A DNA stretch of 64,000 bases from Opitutaceae bacterium (lineage in GTDB: Bacteria > Verrucomicrobiota > Verrucomicrobiia > Opitutales > Opitutaceae), in contig JAEUGY010000005.1 in NCBI GenBank assembly GCA_016794625.1, positions 21,763 to 85,762 on the forward strand. The letters run 5' to 3'. Positions 41,601 through 50,578 of the stretch are shown piece by piece (the first letter of the stretch is position 1; every line of letters begins with the position of its first letter). The position numbers and the translations under genes are program-made. Under the pieces are notes generated by a model. It was not told the DNA's origin. It saw only the letters and a program-made list of their open reading frames with translations, and made no database searches.

Positions 41601-43151
41601 TACCTCGCCCTGAATGGGGCGTTGCATGATGCCGCGTGCGCGGCGTGGACGATCAAGCGCCAGTACGACGGTGCGAGGCCGATTTCGATGATTCGATATC
41701 AAGGCGGGCTGGGCCAGTCCACGGATCCGCTCCGGCCCTCGTTTCATCGGAATGGGCTGCCCTTGGTGCCCGATCTGATTGAACTCACTACGGCGGAGAC
41801 GGTCGCTCCCGGGGGCCGGCATGCCGCCCTGTTGCAGCGTCGCGACACCGCCCAAGACCTGGTGGGCAAGGTCGTGGTGCGAGCCTGGCAGGGCAACCCA
41901 CCCGATCCGGCCAGCCAGGTCGGGGGCGTGGGCTGGGTGCTGGCCACCCGTTGGGTCCCCTATCAGATGAGCACCTTTGTGACGCCGGCCTTTCCGGGCT
42001 ACGTGTCGGGACACAGCACGTTCAGCCGAACGGCGGCTGAAGTGTTGACGCTCCTGCGCGGCAGCCCCTTTTACCCGGGTGGACTTTCCACGTATCGCTT
42101 CGAAAAGGACGCTTATCTGACGTTTGAAGTCGGCCCCAGCGAAGCCATTTCCCTCCAGTGGGCCACGTTCTACGATGCGGCGGACCAAGCCGGGTTGTCG
42201 CGGCTCTTTGGCGGCATCCACGTGTCGACGGATGACCTGACCGGTCGCCAGCTCGGATCGCGGCTCGGACTCGAGGGCTTTCTCAAAGCCCATGCCATGC
42301 GGCGGTCCGCCGCCACCGGCGGCCCTGCGGAAGGGTTGGTGAATGTCGCGACCCGGGGTGTGTCGGGAGACGGTGAACGCGTCTTGATTGCCGGCTTTGT
42401 CGTTGCGCCGGGTCCCGCCCAGGACGTGTTGGTCCGATCGGTGGGACCCACACTCGCGGACTTTGGCCTGCCGCGAGAGCGCTGTGCGCCCGACCCCAAC
42501 CTGAGTGTGTTTCGTGCTTCGGAGCCGCTGCAGCCCGTGCTGACCAATGATCAGTGGGGAGACAGCGTGCGCGCCGTGACGCTGGCCGCCACCGCCCGCG
42601 CGGTGGGAGCGTTTCCGCTGCCCGCGGGAAGCCGGGACGCAGCCGAGCTCCTCGCCACCAGCTCCGGTGCCTACACCCTGACGGCGCGGTCGGGGGCGGC
42701 GCAGGGGTTGCCGATCCAACTAGTTGAAGCGTATGGACAAAGATTAATGAACGTGTCCACCCGCGGGTATGTAGGCGCGGGTGATGGCGCGTTGATCGCC
42801 GGATTTACCCTGACCGGCACCGAGCCCACCGCCCTGCTCGTGCGCGGCGTCGGTCCGGCGCTGGCCCCGCTCGGAGTGGTCGGAGTGCTGGTGGACCCCG
42901 TGATCCGCATCCATCGCCTCGGTGCGGGAGGCACAGCGGAGTTGGTGGCGGAAAATGATGATTGGTCGATGGATGCCCGTTCGTCCCTCGCCATTTCGGC
43001 GGCGGCGAAAGCCGGGGCGTTTCCCCTTTCGACCGGGTCGCGCGATGCCGCGCTCTTTTTCCAACTCATGCCCGGAAGTTATACCGTGACCCTGGCGGGA
43101 AAAGCCGGTTCGGAGGGCGTGGGGCTGGTGGAAGTTTATCATATTAAGTGA
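38625..43151 (+). CDS. Secreted FG-GAP/ASPIC-Ig-vanadium haloperoxidase fusion protein
   Basis: A 1508-residue exported protein with a signal peptide at 1-28. Residues about 30-450 carry FG-GAP/VCBS repeats (AVDLDRDGWTDLIL, DFDGDGYPDLSL, DFDRDGRLDFIV), followed by an ASPIC/UnbV domain (LHLGLGTAAAVETLVIEWPN) and an Ig-like domain to about 635. The next 600 residues are a vanadium haloperoxidase/PAP2-like domain with the vanadate-binding set in the right spacing: K1011 and R1018 (KRQYDGAR), S1128-G1129-H1130 (SGHS), R1193 and H1199 (RLFGGIH), and D1203. The last 230 residues hold two copies of a beta domain (NVSTRGYVGAGDG-like). Activity may be haloperoxidase or phosphatase. Confidence 0.88.
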   Translation: MSRFSAFLTRGFRAGLLLLAGVVRVSATFTDVATSAGLNVIAPPPVEDPFPVGIDRYTSGYATCAVDLDRDGWTDLILAQNPRRCLVFMNNRNGTFREEGVARGFETAVDIGGVVAGDFSNTGRTDVFMVPRNGPRYQLFVNDGTGRFTEQAVARGADSTVTGEVHRGQSIGLVDFDRDGYLDLHVTEWGVTSSADDARYSVLLRNRGPSAPGFFENVTNRSGLRQPRIGSVMHGYSSAWADFDGDGYPDLSLISDFGKSQMWWNNGNGTFTEGRQEARVGTDQNGMGVAVADFDRDGRLDFIVSSFDFGTGETVRTPFGANRLYRNLGGRRFEDVSSQFGGVDGSWAWGTAFLDANNDTRADLLITNGYFYEGPPVTTQRPYLIANAKTDRTRFYLGNEFGFNEVGESWGVVDRGYGRSVAILDYDNDGDEDALISTLYGPWILYRNDSPAPANRWLRLAFRGTVSNRDGYGTVVRATAGGVTQTALYAPTNAYLAQREPYLHLGLGTAAAVETLVIEWPNGAVQTLASVPTNQVLTLVEPSVTTNTPPLLTLLPVGGVFVKDAEVVLRAAASGTPDPVFSWYKDGVLVPGANRPTLTFKRIQPSDAGVYQVVAGNPLGSAPSPSVVVQVTADLARHSTARWWNEALLDGIRKDTPNPPVHARNLYHLSAALWDAYWAYEPDARAAVGEVYRRESVAPADFLPTRTEAQRRAMSHAAYRVIAARFARSPGASRTLAGIRWLMELHGYNPEDTGVTGATPAAVGNRIGQAVLAATLGDGANEAGGYADATSYSSVNPPLVVGLPGTTMADPNRWQPLSLSFSVTQNGIVLPTGLQSFVGVNARLTEPFALVRTGPETIFLDPGPPPRLGGERSAEFVQEVVEVLQYSSWLDPADPTRVDISPRSSLNHPLGTNAGRGYPLNPVTGGPYAPQVVPRADFGRILAEYWADGPNSETPPGHWNVIFNEISDDPASTYQYGGVGAALSRLEWDVRGYLALNGALHDAACAAWTIKRQYDGARPISMIRYQGGLGQSTDPLRPSFHRNGLPLVPDLIELTTAETVAPGGRHAALLQRRDTAQDLVGKVVVRAWQGNPPDPASQVGGVGWVLATRWVPYQMSTFVTPAFPGYVSGHSTFSRTAAEVLTLLRGSPFYPGGLSTYRFEKDAYLTFEVGPSEAISLQWATFYDAADQAGLSRLFGGIHVSTDDLTGRQLGSRLGLEGFLKAHAMRRSAATGGPAEGLVNVATRGVSGDGERVLIAGFVVAPGPAQDVLVRSVGPTLADFGLPRERCAPDPNLSVFRASEPLQPVLTNDQWGDSVRAVTLAATARAVGAFPLPAGSRDAAELLATSSGAYTLTARSGAAQGLPIQLVEAYGQRLMNVSTRGYVGAGDGALIAGFTLTGTEPTALLVRGVGPALAPLGVVGVLVDPVIRIHRLGAGGTAELVAENDDWSMDARSSLAISAAAKAGAFPLSTGSRDAALFFQLMPGSYTVTLAGKAGSEGVGLVEVYHIK

Positions 43152-43260
43152 GTTGAGTTCGGGGATGTTTTTTGGAAGAAATCGGGTGGAACCTCCGCCG
43201 CCGCCGCAAGACGATGAAGCCATGCCAGCCCCAAAGACCCCCCAACACCGGTGCACGCCC

Positions 43261-44088
43261 ATGAGCCGTCTGCAGCACACCAGCCTGGTCGTTCTTTGCG
43301 CAGGGCTTCCGTGGTTCGGCTCGCCCGCCCTCCGTGCGCAGGTGGATCGCCCGCCCGAGTTGATTTCGAAGACCGGAGGAGCGGGAGCGCTCTGGACGTC
43401 CGTCGCCGAGTTGGCGGCCGCGGCCAGGGCCGGCAACCCCAAGGCCATGGCGCAGTATGGCGAACTACAACTCGCTGGAGATCAGGTACCAAAGAATGTA
43501 CCGGCCGCACTCGACCTGCTCCGGGCAGCAGCGCGCAAAGGAGAGGCGTCGGCGGTGTTTCGTCTGGGGCGACTCTACGATGAGGGTAGCGTCCTGCCTC
43601 TGGACCGCGCACGGGCCCTGGTGTATTTCCGGGCGGCGGCGGCGGGCGGCATACCCGAAGCTTTGTACAATCTGGGGGCGTCCTATGCCAGCGGTCGTGG
43701 GGTCAAACGTGATTATGCGGAGGGCTTGGCCTGGATGATTCTGGCAACCCAGGCGGGCATCAAGGCGGACGGGGAGAAACAGCTGCGCGGACGGATCGAA
43801 TCCTTGCGCCGTCCCGATTGGATTCAAGCCGCGCAGCGACGCGCTCCGGAATTGGCCAAGGAGCTCGCGAGCAAAACGGTCTTGGAATGGGTGGACTCTA
43901 TTGATGCGCCGGCGGCCAAGGCTGTCCCCCCTCCCGCGGTGGCCGAACCGGTGGCGCCAAAAATCACCGCCCCGGTGGTTCCCGTGTCGCCCCCGGCCCT
44001 GGCTCCGGGTTTGCCGGCCCCGGGGCTGCCCAGGCCGGAAGGCATCCAGTTGCCCGAGCCCCTCCCGCCGAAACCGGTTGCCCCGTAA
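43261..44088 (+). CDS. Exported Sel1-repeat protein
   Basis: The 275-residue protein has a signal peptide (MSRLQHTSLVVLCAGLPWFG) and two to three Sel1-like repeats at about residues 55-165, for example ALDLLRAAARKGEASAVFRL and ALYNLGASYASGRGVKRDYA. The last 60 residues are Pro-rich (PVVPVSPPALAPGLPAPG), probably a flexible tail. Sel1 proteins serve as protein-interaction scaffolds. The ATG at 43261 is preferred to the upstream in-frame start at 43153 because it begins the signal peptide. It lies 108 bp upstream of the ABC export genes. Confidence 0.82.
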   Translation: MSRLQHTSLVVLCAGLPWFGSPALRAQVDRPPELISKTGGAGALWTSVAELAAAARAGNPKAMAQYGELQLAGDQVPKNVPAALDLLRAAARKGEASAVFRLGRLYDEGSVLPLDRARALVYFRAAAAGGIPEALYNLGASYASGRGVKRDYAEGLAWMILATQAGIKADGEKQLRGRIESLRRPDWIQAAQRRAPELAKELASKTVLEWVDSIDAPAAKAVPPPAVAEPVAPKITAPVVPVSPPALAPGLPAPGLPRPEGIQLPEPLPPKPVAP

Positions 44089-44196
44089 CCAGCCGGCGGA
44101 CGGGCGATCCGTCTGGCGGGAAGCCAGTCGGCCCCCCGTGCGTTTTGGACATTGAGCGGTTGAGGCAAGCCGGGTTGAGTGCGAGGATTGTCCTCC

Positions 44197-44952
44197 ATGA
44201 ATCCGCCGCCCTCCCGGTCCCCGGCTCTGGAGCCTCAGGCTGCCACGGCCGCCCGCGTGTTCGCCGTGCGCGGACTGAGCAAGACCTATGGCGTGGGCGA
44301 AGCGGCGGTGCATGCGCTGGCCGGAGTCGATCTGGATTTGTTTTCCGGTGAGCTCATCGTGCTGCTCGGTCCCTCGGGGAGCGGCAAGTCCACACTCCTC
44401 AACCTGTTGGGAGGATTGGATGTGCCCACGGGGGGAATCCTCCGTTACCGGGATTGGGACCTGGGCGGGGCGGATGAAGAGGAGCTGACCCAGTATCGGC
44501 GCGATGCGGTCGGGTTTGTCTTTCAGGCCTACAATCTCATTCCGAGTCTGACTGCGCGGGAAAATGTGGGCCTCATCGCGGAGCTGGCGGCGGATCCCAT
44601 GAACCCGGAGGATGCCCTGCACCTGGTGGGTCTGGGGGCGCGTCTCGATCACTTTCCGGCCCAACTCTCGGGCGGCGAGCAGCAGCGGGTGGCGATTGCC
44701 CGTGCGATCGCAAAGAAACCCCAGGTGCTGTTGTGCGACGAGCCGACGGGAGCGCTGGATGTGCGGACCGGTGTGCTGGTGCTGGAGGCGATCGAACGCA
44801 TCAACCGCGAGCTCGGCACCCTCACCGCGATCATCACCCACAACGCCGTCATGGCCGGCATGGCCGACCGCGTGTTTTCGCTCTCGGACGGGCGCATTGT
44901 GCACGCACAGGTCAACGCCCGCCGGGCGCCGGCCAGCGGACTTGAGTGGTAG
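44197..44952 (+). CDS. ABC transporter ATP-binding protein (MacB/LolD-type)
   Basis: A 251-residue ATPase with Walker [11 protein letters not shown]-loop [11 protein letters not shown], signature [19 protein letters not shown], Walker [13 protein letters not shown] and the switch His in AIITHNAV. The [12 protein letters not shown] motif is typical of the MacB/LolD branch, whose permeases are of the FtsX type. It is the first gene of a three-gene unit with the permease (47 bp later) and an HlyD-type adaptor. ATG at 44197 was chosen over one six codons earlier. Confidence 0.93.
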   Translation: MNPPPSRSPALEPQAATAARVFAVRGLSKTYGVGEAAVHALAGVDLDLFSGELIVLLGPSGSGKSTLLNLLGGLDVPTGGILRYRDWDLGGADEEELTQYRRDAVGFVFQAYNLIPSLTARENVGLIAELAADPMNPEDALHLVGLGARLDHFPAQLSGGEQQRVAIARAIAKKPQVLLCDEPTGALDVRTGVLVLEAIERINRELGTLTAIITHNAVMAGMADRVFSLSDGRIVHAQVNARRAPASGLEW

Positions 44953-44999
44953 TGGAGAATTGATTACACGGCCCGCTCCCTCCGCCGCAGAAACCACCC

Positions 45000-47363
45000 G
45001 TGTCACTCCTCGACAAAAAACTGCTGCGGGATCTGCGTTCGCTGAAATCGCAGGCGCTGGCCGTCGCGCTGGTCATGGCCTGCGGGCTCGCGATGATGGT
45101 GATGACCCGCAGCCTGATCCTCTCCCTCGATTCGGCGCGCACGGCGTACTACGAGGTCTACCGGTTCGGGGAGGTCTTTGCGCGGCTCAAGCGCGCGCCG
45201 CTCGAGGTGGCGAGGCGGGCGGCGGAGATCCCCGGAGTGGCGGCGGTGCAGCCCTCGATTGCGCGGATGGTGACCCTGGATGTGCCGTCGCTGCCCGAGC
45301 CGGCGACGGCGCTGATCAACTCGGTGCCCGAACGCGGCGAGGCGGTGCTCAACCGCCTGCACCTGCGGGCCGGACGGCTGCTGTCCCCGGGATCGCGCGG
45401 CGAAATCCTCGTCAGCGAGGCGTTTTCGGATGCGCACCACCTGAAGCCGGGCGACCGGTTGTCGGCCATTTTGAACGGACGCAAGGTGGCCCTGCGCATC
45501 GCAGGCATCGTGCTGTCGCCGGAATTTGTTTTCGAAGCCCCGCCGGGGGCGGCCTTGCCGGACAACCGGACCTTTGCCGTGCTCTGGATGAACTACGAGG
45601 AGCTCGCCCAGGCCTACAGCCTGGACGGGGCGTTCAACCAGCTTTCCCTCGCCCTCCAGCCGGGGGCGTCGGTCAGCGCGGTCATCGCCTCGCTCGACCG
45701 CCTGCTCGTGCCCTACGGCGGACTGCGGGCGTATGGACGAATCCACCACGCCTCCAACCTGCGCGTCAATGACGAGATCCGCGTCCTCCAGGGACTGGCG
45801 GTGGGTTTCCCGCTCGTCTTCCTGGCCGTGGGGGCGTTCATGACCCACGCGGTCATGAGCCGGCAGATCACGCTGCAGCGTGAGCAGATCGCCATGTTGA
45901 AGGCCTGCGGCTTCGGTGCGCGGGAAATTGGCAGTCACTACCTCAAGTTCGCCCTGGTCATTGTGGGCGTCGGTGCGGTGCTGGGCGTGATCGGCGGGGT
46001 GGTGTTGGGCCATCGCCTGGTCGACCTCTACCACCGGTTTTTCCGGTTCCCCGACCTGCATTTCCAGCTGGCCTCGGGAGCGCTGATCGTGGCGGTGATC
46101 GCGAGCGCCCTCGCGGCGATGGTCGGCGTCTGGGGTGCCGTGCGCCGGGCCATGCGCCTAGCGCCGGCGGAGGCGATGCGACCCGAACCGCCAGCGCGTT
46201 TTAGTGCCTCGCTCGTGGAACGCGCCGGACTCGGACACTGGTTCAGCGCGTCCATGCGCATGGCGTTTCGCAACCTCGAGCGCAAACCGGTGCAGGCGTT
46301 TCTCACCAGTGCGGCGCTGGCGCTGGCGACGGCCATCCTGATCATTCCCAATGCGTTCCGTGACGGGATTTCCTACGTCCTGGATTTCCAGTGGGACATC
46401 GTGCAACGCCAGACCGTGTCGATGGGTCTGGTGGAACCTGGCCCGGCCCGGGCGCTGGCGGATTTTCGGCACCTGCCCGGCGTGGTGTCGGCCGAGCCGT
46501 TCCGGGCCACGCCCGTGGAGCTGCGTTCGGGTCCCCGCGCGCGCCGGCTCAGCATCATTGGCCTCGCTCCGCACGGACAGTTGAACCGGGTGGTGGATGC
46601 GGATCTCCGCCAAATGGTGCTGCCCCCGCAGGGACTCGTGCTTTCGTCTAAATTGGGCCAGGTCCTGGGCGTGCGGGTGGGGGATGCGCTCTGGGTTCGT
46701 TCCCTCGAAGGCAGACGGGTGGAAAAGTCGGTGCCGGTGGCGGGCTTTTCCGAGGACTTTGCCGGTGTGTCGGCGTTCATGGATCTCGGCGCGCTCAACC
46801 GACTGCTCCTGGAGGGGGATGTGATCAGCGGCGCGTACCTCGCGGTCGACCGCAGCCGCTGGGCGGAGTTTCTCGCCGCGGTCAAGGAGACCCCGCGGGC
46901 GGCTTCGGTTGTGGTGAAGGATGCGATGCGAGAAAGTTTTCGAAAAACCACGGCGGAAAGCATCGGGGTGTTGCAGACGATGTATCTGACCTTTGCGACG
47001 CTCGTGGCGTTTGGCATCGTCTACAACAGCGCCCGGATCTCCCTTTCGGAACGCGCCCGCGAGCTGGCGACCCTGCGCGTGCTGGGATTCACCCGCGGTG
47101 AAGTTGGCGCGGTGCTGGTGGGAGAACTCTCGGTCCTGGCCCTGGTCGCGGTGCCGGTGGGACTCTGGCTCGGGGGTAAACTGGCGGGAATCCTGCTGCT
47201 TTCGATCAACACCGAGACCGTGCGCCTGCCCTTGGTGCTGACCGCGGCGAACTACAGCTTTGCGGCCTCAGTCATCACGGTGGCGACCACGCTCTCCCTG
47301 CTGCTGGCGGCCCGCCGGATCAAGGAGCTCGATCTGGTGGGCGTGTTGAAAGTCCGCGACTGA
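45000..47363 (+). CDS. ABC transporter permease (FtsX-like, two domains)
   Basis: The 787-residue protein has an N-terminal membrane helix, a large periplasmic domain (about residues 40-265), three helices near 270-400 (FPLVFLAVGAFMTHAVMSRQ, and VIVGVGAVLGVIGGVVLG), a second periplasmic domain at about 440-650 and three C-terminal helices (LVAFGIVYNSARISLSERAR). This is the FtsX/LolCE duplicated architecture. It begins with GTG at 45000. Partner is the MacB-type ATPase upstream and the adaptor downstream. Such systems export peptides, lipoproteins or drugs; the substrate is unknown. Confidence 0.93.
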   Translation: MSLLDKKLLRDLRSLKSQALAVALVMACGLAMMVMTRSLILSLDSARTAYYEVYRFGEVFARLKRAPLEVARRAAEIPGVAAVQPSIARMVTLDVPSLPEPATALINSVPERGEAVLNRLHLRAGRLLSPGSRGEILVSEAFSDAHHLKPGDRLSAILNGRKVALRIAGIVLSPEFVFEAPPGAALPDNRTFAVLWMNYEELAQAYSLDGAFNQLSLALQPGASVSAVIASLDRLLVPYGGLRAYGRIHHASNLRVNDEIRVLQGLAVGFPLVFLAVGAFMTHAVMSRQITLQREQIAMLKACGFGAREIGSHYLKFALVIVGVGAVLGVIGGVVLGHRLVDLYHRFFRFPDLHFQLASGALIVAVIASALAAMVGVWGAVRRAMRLAPAEAMRPEPPARFSASLVERAGLGHWFSASMRMAFRNLERKPVQAFLTSAALALATAILIIPNAFRDGISYVLDFQWDIVQRQTVSMGLVEPGPARALADFRHLPGVVSAEPFRATPVELRSGPRARRLSIIGLAPHGQLNRVVDADLRQMVLPPQGLVLSSKLGQVLGVRVGDALWVRSLEGRRVEKSVPVAGFSEDFAGVSAFMDLGALNRLLLEGDVISGAYLAVDRSRWAEFLAAVKETPRAASVVVKDAMRESFRKTTAESIGVLQTMYLTFATLVAFGIVYNSARISLSERARELATLRVLGFTRGEVGAVLVGELSVLALVAVPVGLWLGGKLAGILLLSINTETVRLPLVLTAANYSFAASVITVATTLSLLLAARRIKELDLVGVLKVRD

Positions 47364-47390
47364 TGGCTGCCCTGGCCGACTTCCCTTTTC

Positions 47391-48653
47391 ATGAGTGATC
47401 CTGTCAATACGCCCTCCCTCCCCTTCCCCGGCCGGCGGGGTGGACAACGCAAACGCCGCTGGCTGCCGTTCGCGGCCGGCGGGCTGCTGGTGGTGCTGCT
47501 GGTGGCCGGTCTTTGGCCGCGCCCCCAGCCGGTGGAGATCGCGCCCGTTACGCGCGGGGCTTTGCGCGTGATGGTGGAAGATGAAGGCATGACGCGGGTG
47601 GTGAACCGGTACGTCGTGGCGGCCCCCGTGGCCGGACAGCTGCGACGCGTGGAGTGGAAGGCGGGCGCGCCCGTGGAGGCGGGCAAGACCGTGCTCGCGG
47701 TGCTGGAAACCGGGGCCGCGGATCTCCTGGACGCCAGCCGGCTGGCGCAGGCGGAGGCGCGTCTGGGTGGAGCGGTGGCGGCGTTGGAGGCCGCGGCGGC
47801 GCAGGTGCTGCGGTCGCAGGCCGCCCACGCCCTGGCCAAGATCGACCGCGAGCGGGTGCGCAGCCTGTGGACCTCGAACACCGTTTCGCGTCAGGAAATG
47901 GATACGGCCGACATGCGCGAACAGGTGGCGGCGCAGGAAAAGCGGGCCGCCGAGTTCGGGCTCAAGGTGGCGGAGTACGAGCGGCAGCAGGCGGAGGCGG
48001 TGTTGCAGCGTGGTCGTACCGGCGGTGCGGTCCCGGCGGATCCCGGGGTGCCGGTGGTTTCGCCCATCACCGGCCGGGTGCTGCGGGTGTTCCAGGAAAG
48101 CACCCGCATGGTGGCGGCCGGTGCTCCGGTGATGGAGCTGGGAGATCCGACCGACCTCGAAGTGCGGGTGGAAGTGCTTTCGCGTGACGCCGTGGTGGTG
48201 AAGCCCGGGGCGCGGGTGCTGCTGGAGCAGTGGGGTGGCGCGGAGCCCCTGGAGGCGCGCGTCCGCTGGGTCGAGCCTTCCGGATATACGAAGATTTCCG
48301 CCCTCGGCGTGGAGGAGCAGCGGGTGAATGTGATCTGCGATCTTGTCAGCCCGGTTGAAGCCCGGCCAACACTGGGCGATGCGTACCGCGTCGAAGCGCG
48401 CATTGTGGTCTGGGAGAATCCCGACGTGCTGCTCGTGCCGGCGGGTGCGATTTACCAGCGCGACGGACAGGCGCGGACGTTTGTGGTGCAGGGCGGCAAG
48501 GCGATCGAGCGCAAGGTCACGGCCGGGCGGAGCAATGGAGTGATGACCGAGATTGTGGACGGCTTGACGGTGGATGAGCAGGTCGTCGTGTATCCAGGCG
48601 ATAAAGTCGTTGATGGAAAACGGGTGAAACCGTTGGAAATCAGCACGCGTTGA
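47391..48653 (+). CDS. Periplasmic adaptor (HlyD/MacA-type) of the ABC module
   Basis: The 420-residue membrane-fusion protein has a short basic cytoplasmic tail, one membrane segment (LPFAAGGLLVVLLVAGLW), a biotinyl-lipoyl-like half (APVAGQLRRVEWKAGAPVEA), a coiled-coil hairpin at about residues 105-200, and the second lipoyl half (VVSPITGRVLRVFQESTRMV). A beta-barrel and membrane-proximal domain follow. Its start is 27 bp after the permease stop. It would link the inner-membrane permease to an outer-membrane channel, which is not encoded nearby. Confidence 0.93.
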   Translation: MSDPVNTPSLPFPGRRGGQRKRRWLPFAAGGLLVVLLVAGLWPRPQPVEIAPVTRGALRVMVEDEGMTRVVNRYVVAAPVAGQLRRVEWKAGAPVEAGKTVLAVLETGAADLLDASRLAQAEARLGGAVAALEAAAAQVLRSQAAHALAKIDRERVRSLWTSNTVSRQEMDTADMREQVAAQEKRAAEFGLKVAEYERQQAEAVLQRGRTGGAVPADPGVPVVSPITGRVLRVFQESTRMVAAGAPVMELGDPTDLEVRVEVLSRDAVVVKPGARVLLEQWGGAEPLEARVRWVEPSGYTKISALGVEEQRVNVICDLVSPVEARPTLGDAYRVEARIVVWENPDVLLVPAGAIYQRDGQARTFVVQGGKAIERKVTAGRSNGVMTEIVDGLTVDEQVVVYPGDKVVDGKRVKPLEISTR

Positions 48654-48778
48654 ACTGCAGCGGTGGCACCGCCGGGCCCGGGCAGACGGAAATATGCTGC
48701 GCTGGGGATGCCGCGGACACCGCGTTTTCACGAAACGCGGGCTGATCCAGATCCGACGCTTCCGAGCTGACGCACCCT
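48654..48778. other. Intergenic region after the ABC module
   Basis: About 125 bp before the repeats that fill the space up to mnmE. Nothing beyond short GC-rich inverted segments was seen. Beyond it, 48779-48950 are repeats and 48951-49102 is the mnmE leader. Confidence 0.4.
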
Positions 48779-48823
48779 TGTAGACGGCTTCGCTGAGGGC
48801 GCGACGGGACCAACGGTCCCGCC
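48779..48823 (-). repeat. GGCCTC hairpin repeat, copy 6 (degenerate)
   Basis: The sequence TGTAGACGGCTTCGCTGAGG is followed by GCGACGGGACC and GGTCCCGCC. The GGGACC/GGTCCC stem is intact, whereas the GGCCTC stem has mismatches. It lies 20 bp before the third MITE-like element, as copy 1 lies just before the first. Confidence 0.65.
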
Positions 48824-48841
48824 TGTTTCATCGGTCATGTC

Positions 48842-48950
48842 GTGGAGGGCGTCGCTCCGTCGACGCCGGGGCACGGTTCCCGTACCACCACGCCCGACCG
48901 TTTGGGTGAATGCGACGCGCAACCGGCGTCGACGGAGCGACGCCCTCCAC
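48842..48950. repeat. MITE-like element with perfect 28-bp terminal inverted repeats, copy 3
   Basis: The 28-bp ends (48842-48869 and 48923-48950) are perfectly complementary, beginning GTGGAGGGCG. Each end also contains GCGTCG and CGACGC, so the ends can form their own hairpin. The 109-bp element is non-coding and lies upstream of mnmE. Confidence 0.82.
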
Positions 48951-49102
48951 CCGAGTCCAATCCAATCAGGAATGTACCTGGGCACGGTGCCGACCCAACA
49001 GATGGCGAAAGCGGGAAGCAGGCTTTCCGGTCGGTCCCCTCCCCTGCCCTTCCGATCGTTTTTGGCTTTTCGCGTTTTCGTCGGCGACAATTCCCTGCCT
49101 GC

Positions 49103-50545
49103 ATGAAGGCAATGAATCAGCACGAGGCGACGATTGTGGCGTTGGCGACTCCGGCGGGGACCGCTGCGATTTCGATGGTACGGGTCAGTGGGGCCTTGTG
49201 CCGGGTTTGGGCGGAAGGAGCTCTGTTTGGACGCCACCTGCCAGACCGACGGGCTTGTCACGTCGATTACCGATCCCTGGACGGACAGCTGGTGGATGAT
49301 GTCGTGGTCGTGTCGTACCGCGCGCCGGCCAGTTATACCGGCGAGGATGCGCTCGAGATCAGCTGCCATGGCAATCCCTTCATTGTCCGCCGCCTGGTGG
49401 AGGACCTCGGTGCGCGCGGAGCGCGCCCTGCCCTGCCCGGAGAGTTCACCCAGCGTGCATTTCTCTCCGGACGACTCGATCTCAGCCAGGCGGAGGCGGT
49501 CATGGATCTCATTCAGGCGCGGAGCGATCGTTCGCTAGCGGTTGCACAACAACAACTAAAGGGGGCGCTTGGGCGCCACCTGGCCCCCCTGCAAAGCCAG
49601 CTCCTCGACACCGCGGCGAGCGTGGAGGCGTACATTGACTTTCCGGATGAAGATCTGCCCCCGGAAGACCGCGAACGCATCACCACCCAGCTCGACACCG
49701 TTCTACGTGGAACACGACGCCTCCTGGCGACGCGGCATTACGGTCAGGTTTTGCGCGAAGGCCTACGTACGGTGATTGCCGGGGCGCCGAATGCCGGCAA
49801 GAGCTCCTTGCTCAATCGTCTGGTCGGGTTCGATCGAGCGCTGGTCTCGCCCGAACCCGGCACCACCCGTGACTTCCTCGAAGAGACCGTCCGCGTGGGT
49901 CCTCATGCCCTGCGTTTGATTGACACGGCTGGACTTAACCAATTGCCCGGAAATGAGTTAGAGAAGCGCGGGATCCGTTTGACCCAAGAGCGCCTGCAAG
50001 AGGCGGATCTCATTCTCTGGACCGTTGATCTGACGGAGTTGACCCACTCCCCTGCCCTCGCTGCGACCGGAACGAGCTTCGATGAGATGCGCCGTTGGCC
50101 TCGAGAAAAGGTCCTGCTCTTGGGCAACAAGGTGGATCAATTGGCTGATCCCTCGCAGGCGCGTGCCCGGTTGTCCGAGCTGTGGCGACACGTTTTTGCG
50201 GACGCAGGAGACGATCGCCAGGTCATCCTGTCGGCGGTTACCGGTGAAGGTTTGGATCGGCTCGTGACCACGATCGTCCGTCTGGCGGATGGCTTTCAGC
50301 CCGATCTTGGCGGTGAGGAGATGATTGCCGTGAGCCTCCGCCACGCCCAGGCGCTGGAACGGGCGCAGACGGGCCTGGAACGTGCCCTCCAGTTGATGAC
50401 TCCCCCGGACGGAACCCCGCCGGCGAGTGAGCTTGTGGCCAGCGAGATTCGGGGTGCGTTGGAGGCGCTCGGTGAGATTCTGGGCAAGTACGATCATGAG
50501 CGCATGCTCGACCGGCTTTTTGCCGCGTTTTGTATTGGGAAATAG
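49103..50545 (+). CDS. mnmE: tRNA modification GTPase MnmE
   Basis: With MnmG this protein builds the 5-(carboxymethyl)aminomethyl group on wobble U34 of certain tRNAs. The N-terminal tetrahydrofolate-binding domain has SCHGNPFIVRRLVEDL and PGEFTQRAFLSGRLDLSQAE. The G domain has G1 GAPNAGKSS (227-235), G2/T-rich EPGTTRD, G3 DTAG and G4 NKVD. It ends with the invariant FCIGK, the cysteine needed for activity. ATG at 49103 was preferred; a second ATG lies three codons later. The gap to mnmG is 33 bp. Confidence 0.96.
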   Translation: MKAMNQHEATIVALATPAGTAAISMVRVSGALCRVWAEGALFGRHLPDRRACHVDYRSLDGQLVDDVVVVSYRAPASYTGEDALEISCHGNPFIVRRLVEDLGARGARPALPGEFTQRAFLSGRLDLSQAEAVMDLIQARSDRSLAVAQQQLKGALGRHLAPLQSQLLDTAASVEAYIDFPDEDLPPEDRERITTQLDTVLRGTRRLLATRHYGQVLREGLRTVIAGAPNAGKSSLLNRLVGFDRALVSPEPGTTRDFLEETVRVGPHALRLIDTAGLNQLPGNELEKRGIRLTQERLQEADLILWTVDLTELTHSPALAATGTSFDEMRRWPREKVLLLGNKVDQLADPSQARARLSELWRHVFADAGDDRQVILSAVTGEGLDRLVTTIVRLADGFQPDLGGEEMIAVSLRHAQALERAQTGLERALQLMTPPDGTPPASELVASEIRGALEALGEILGKYDHERMLDRLFAAFCIGK

Positions 50546-50578
50546 CAGACGACTGGGTGAAGGTGCCCGTCTTTTCCC

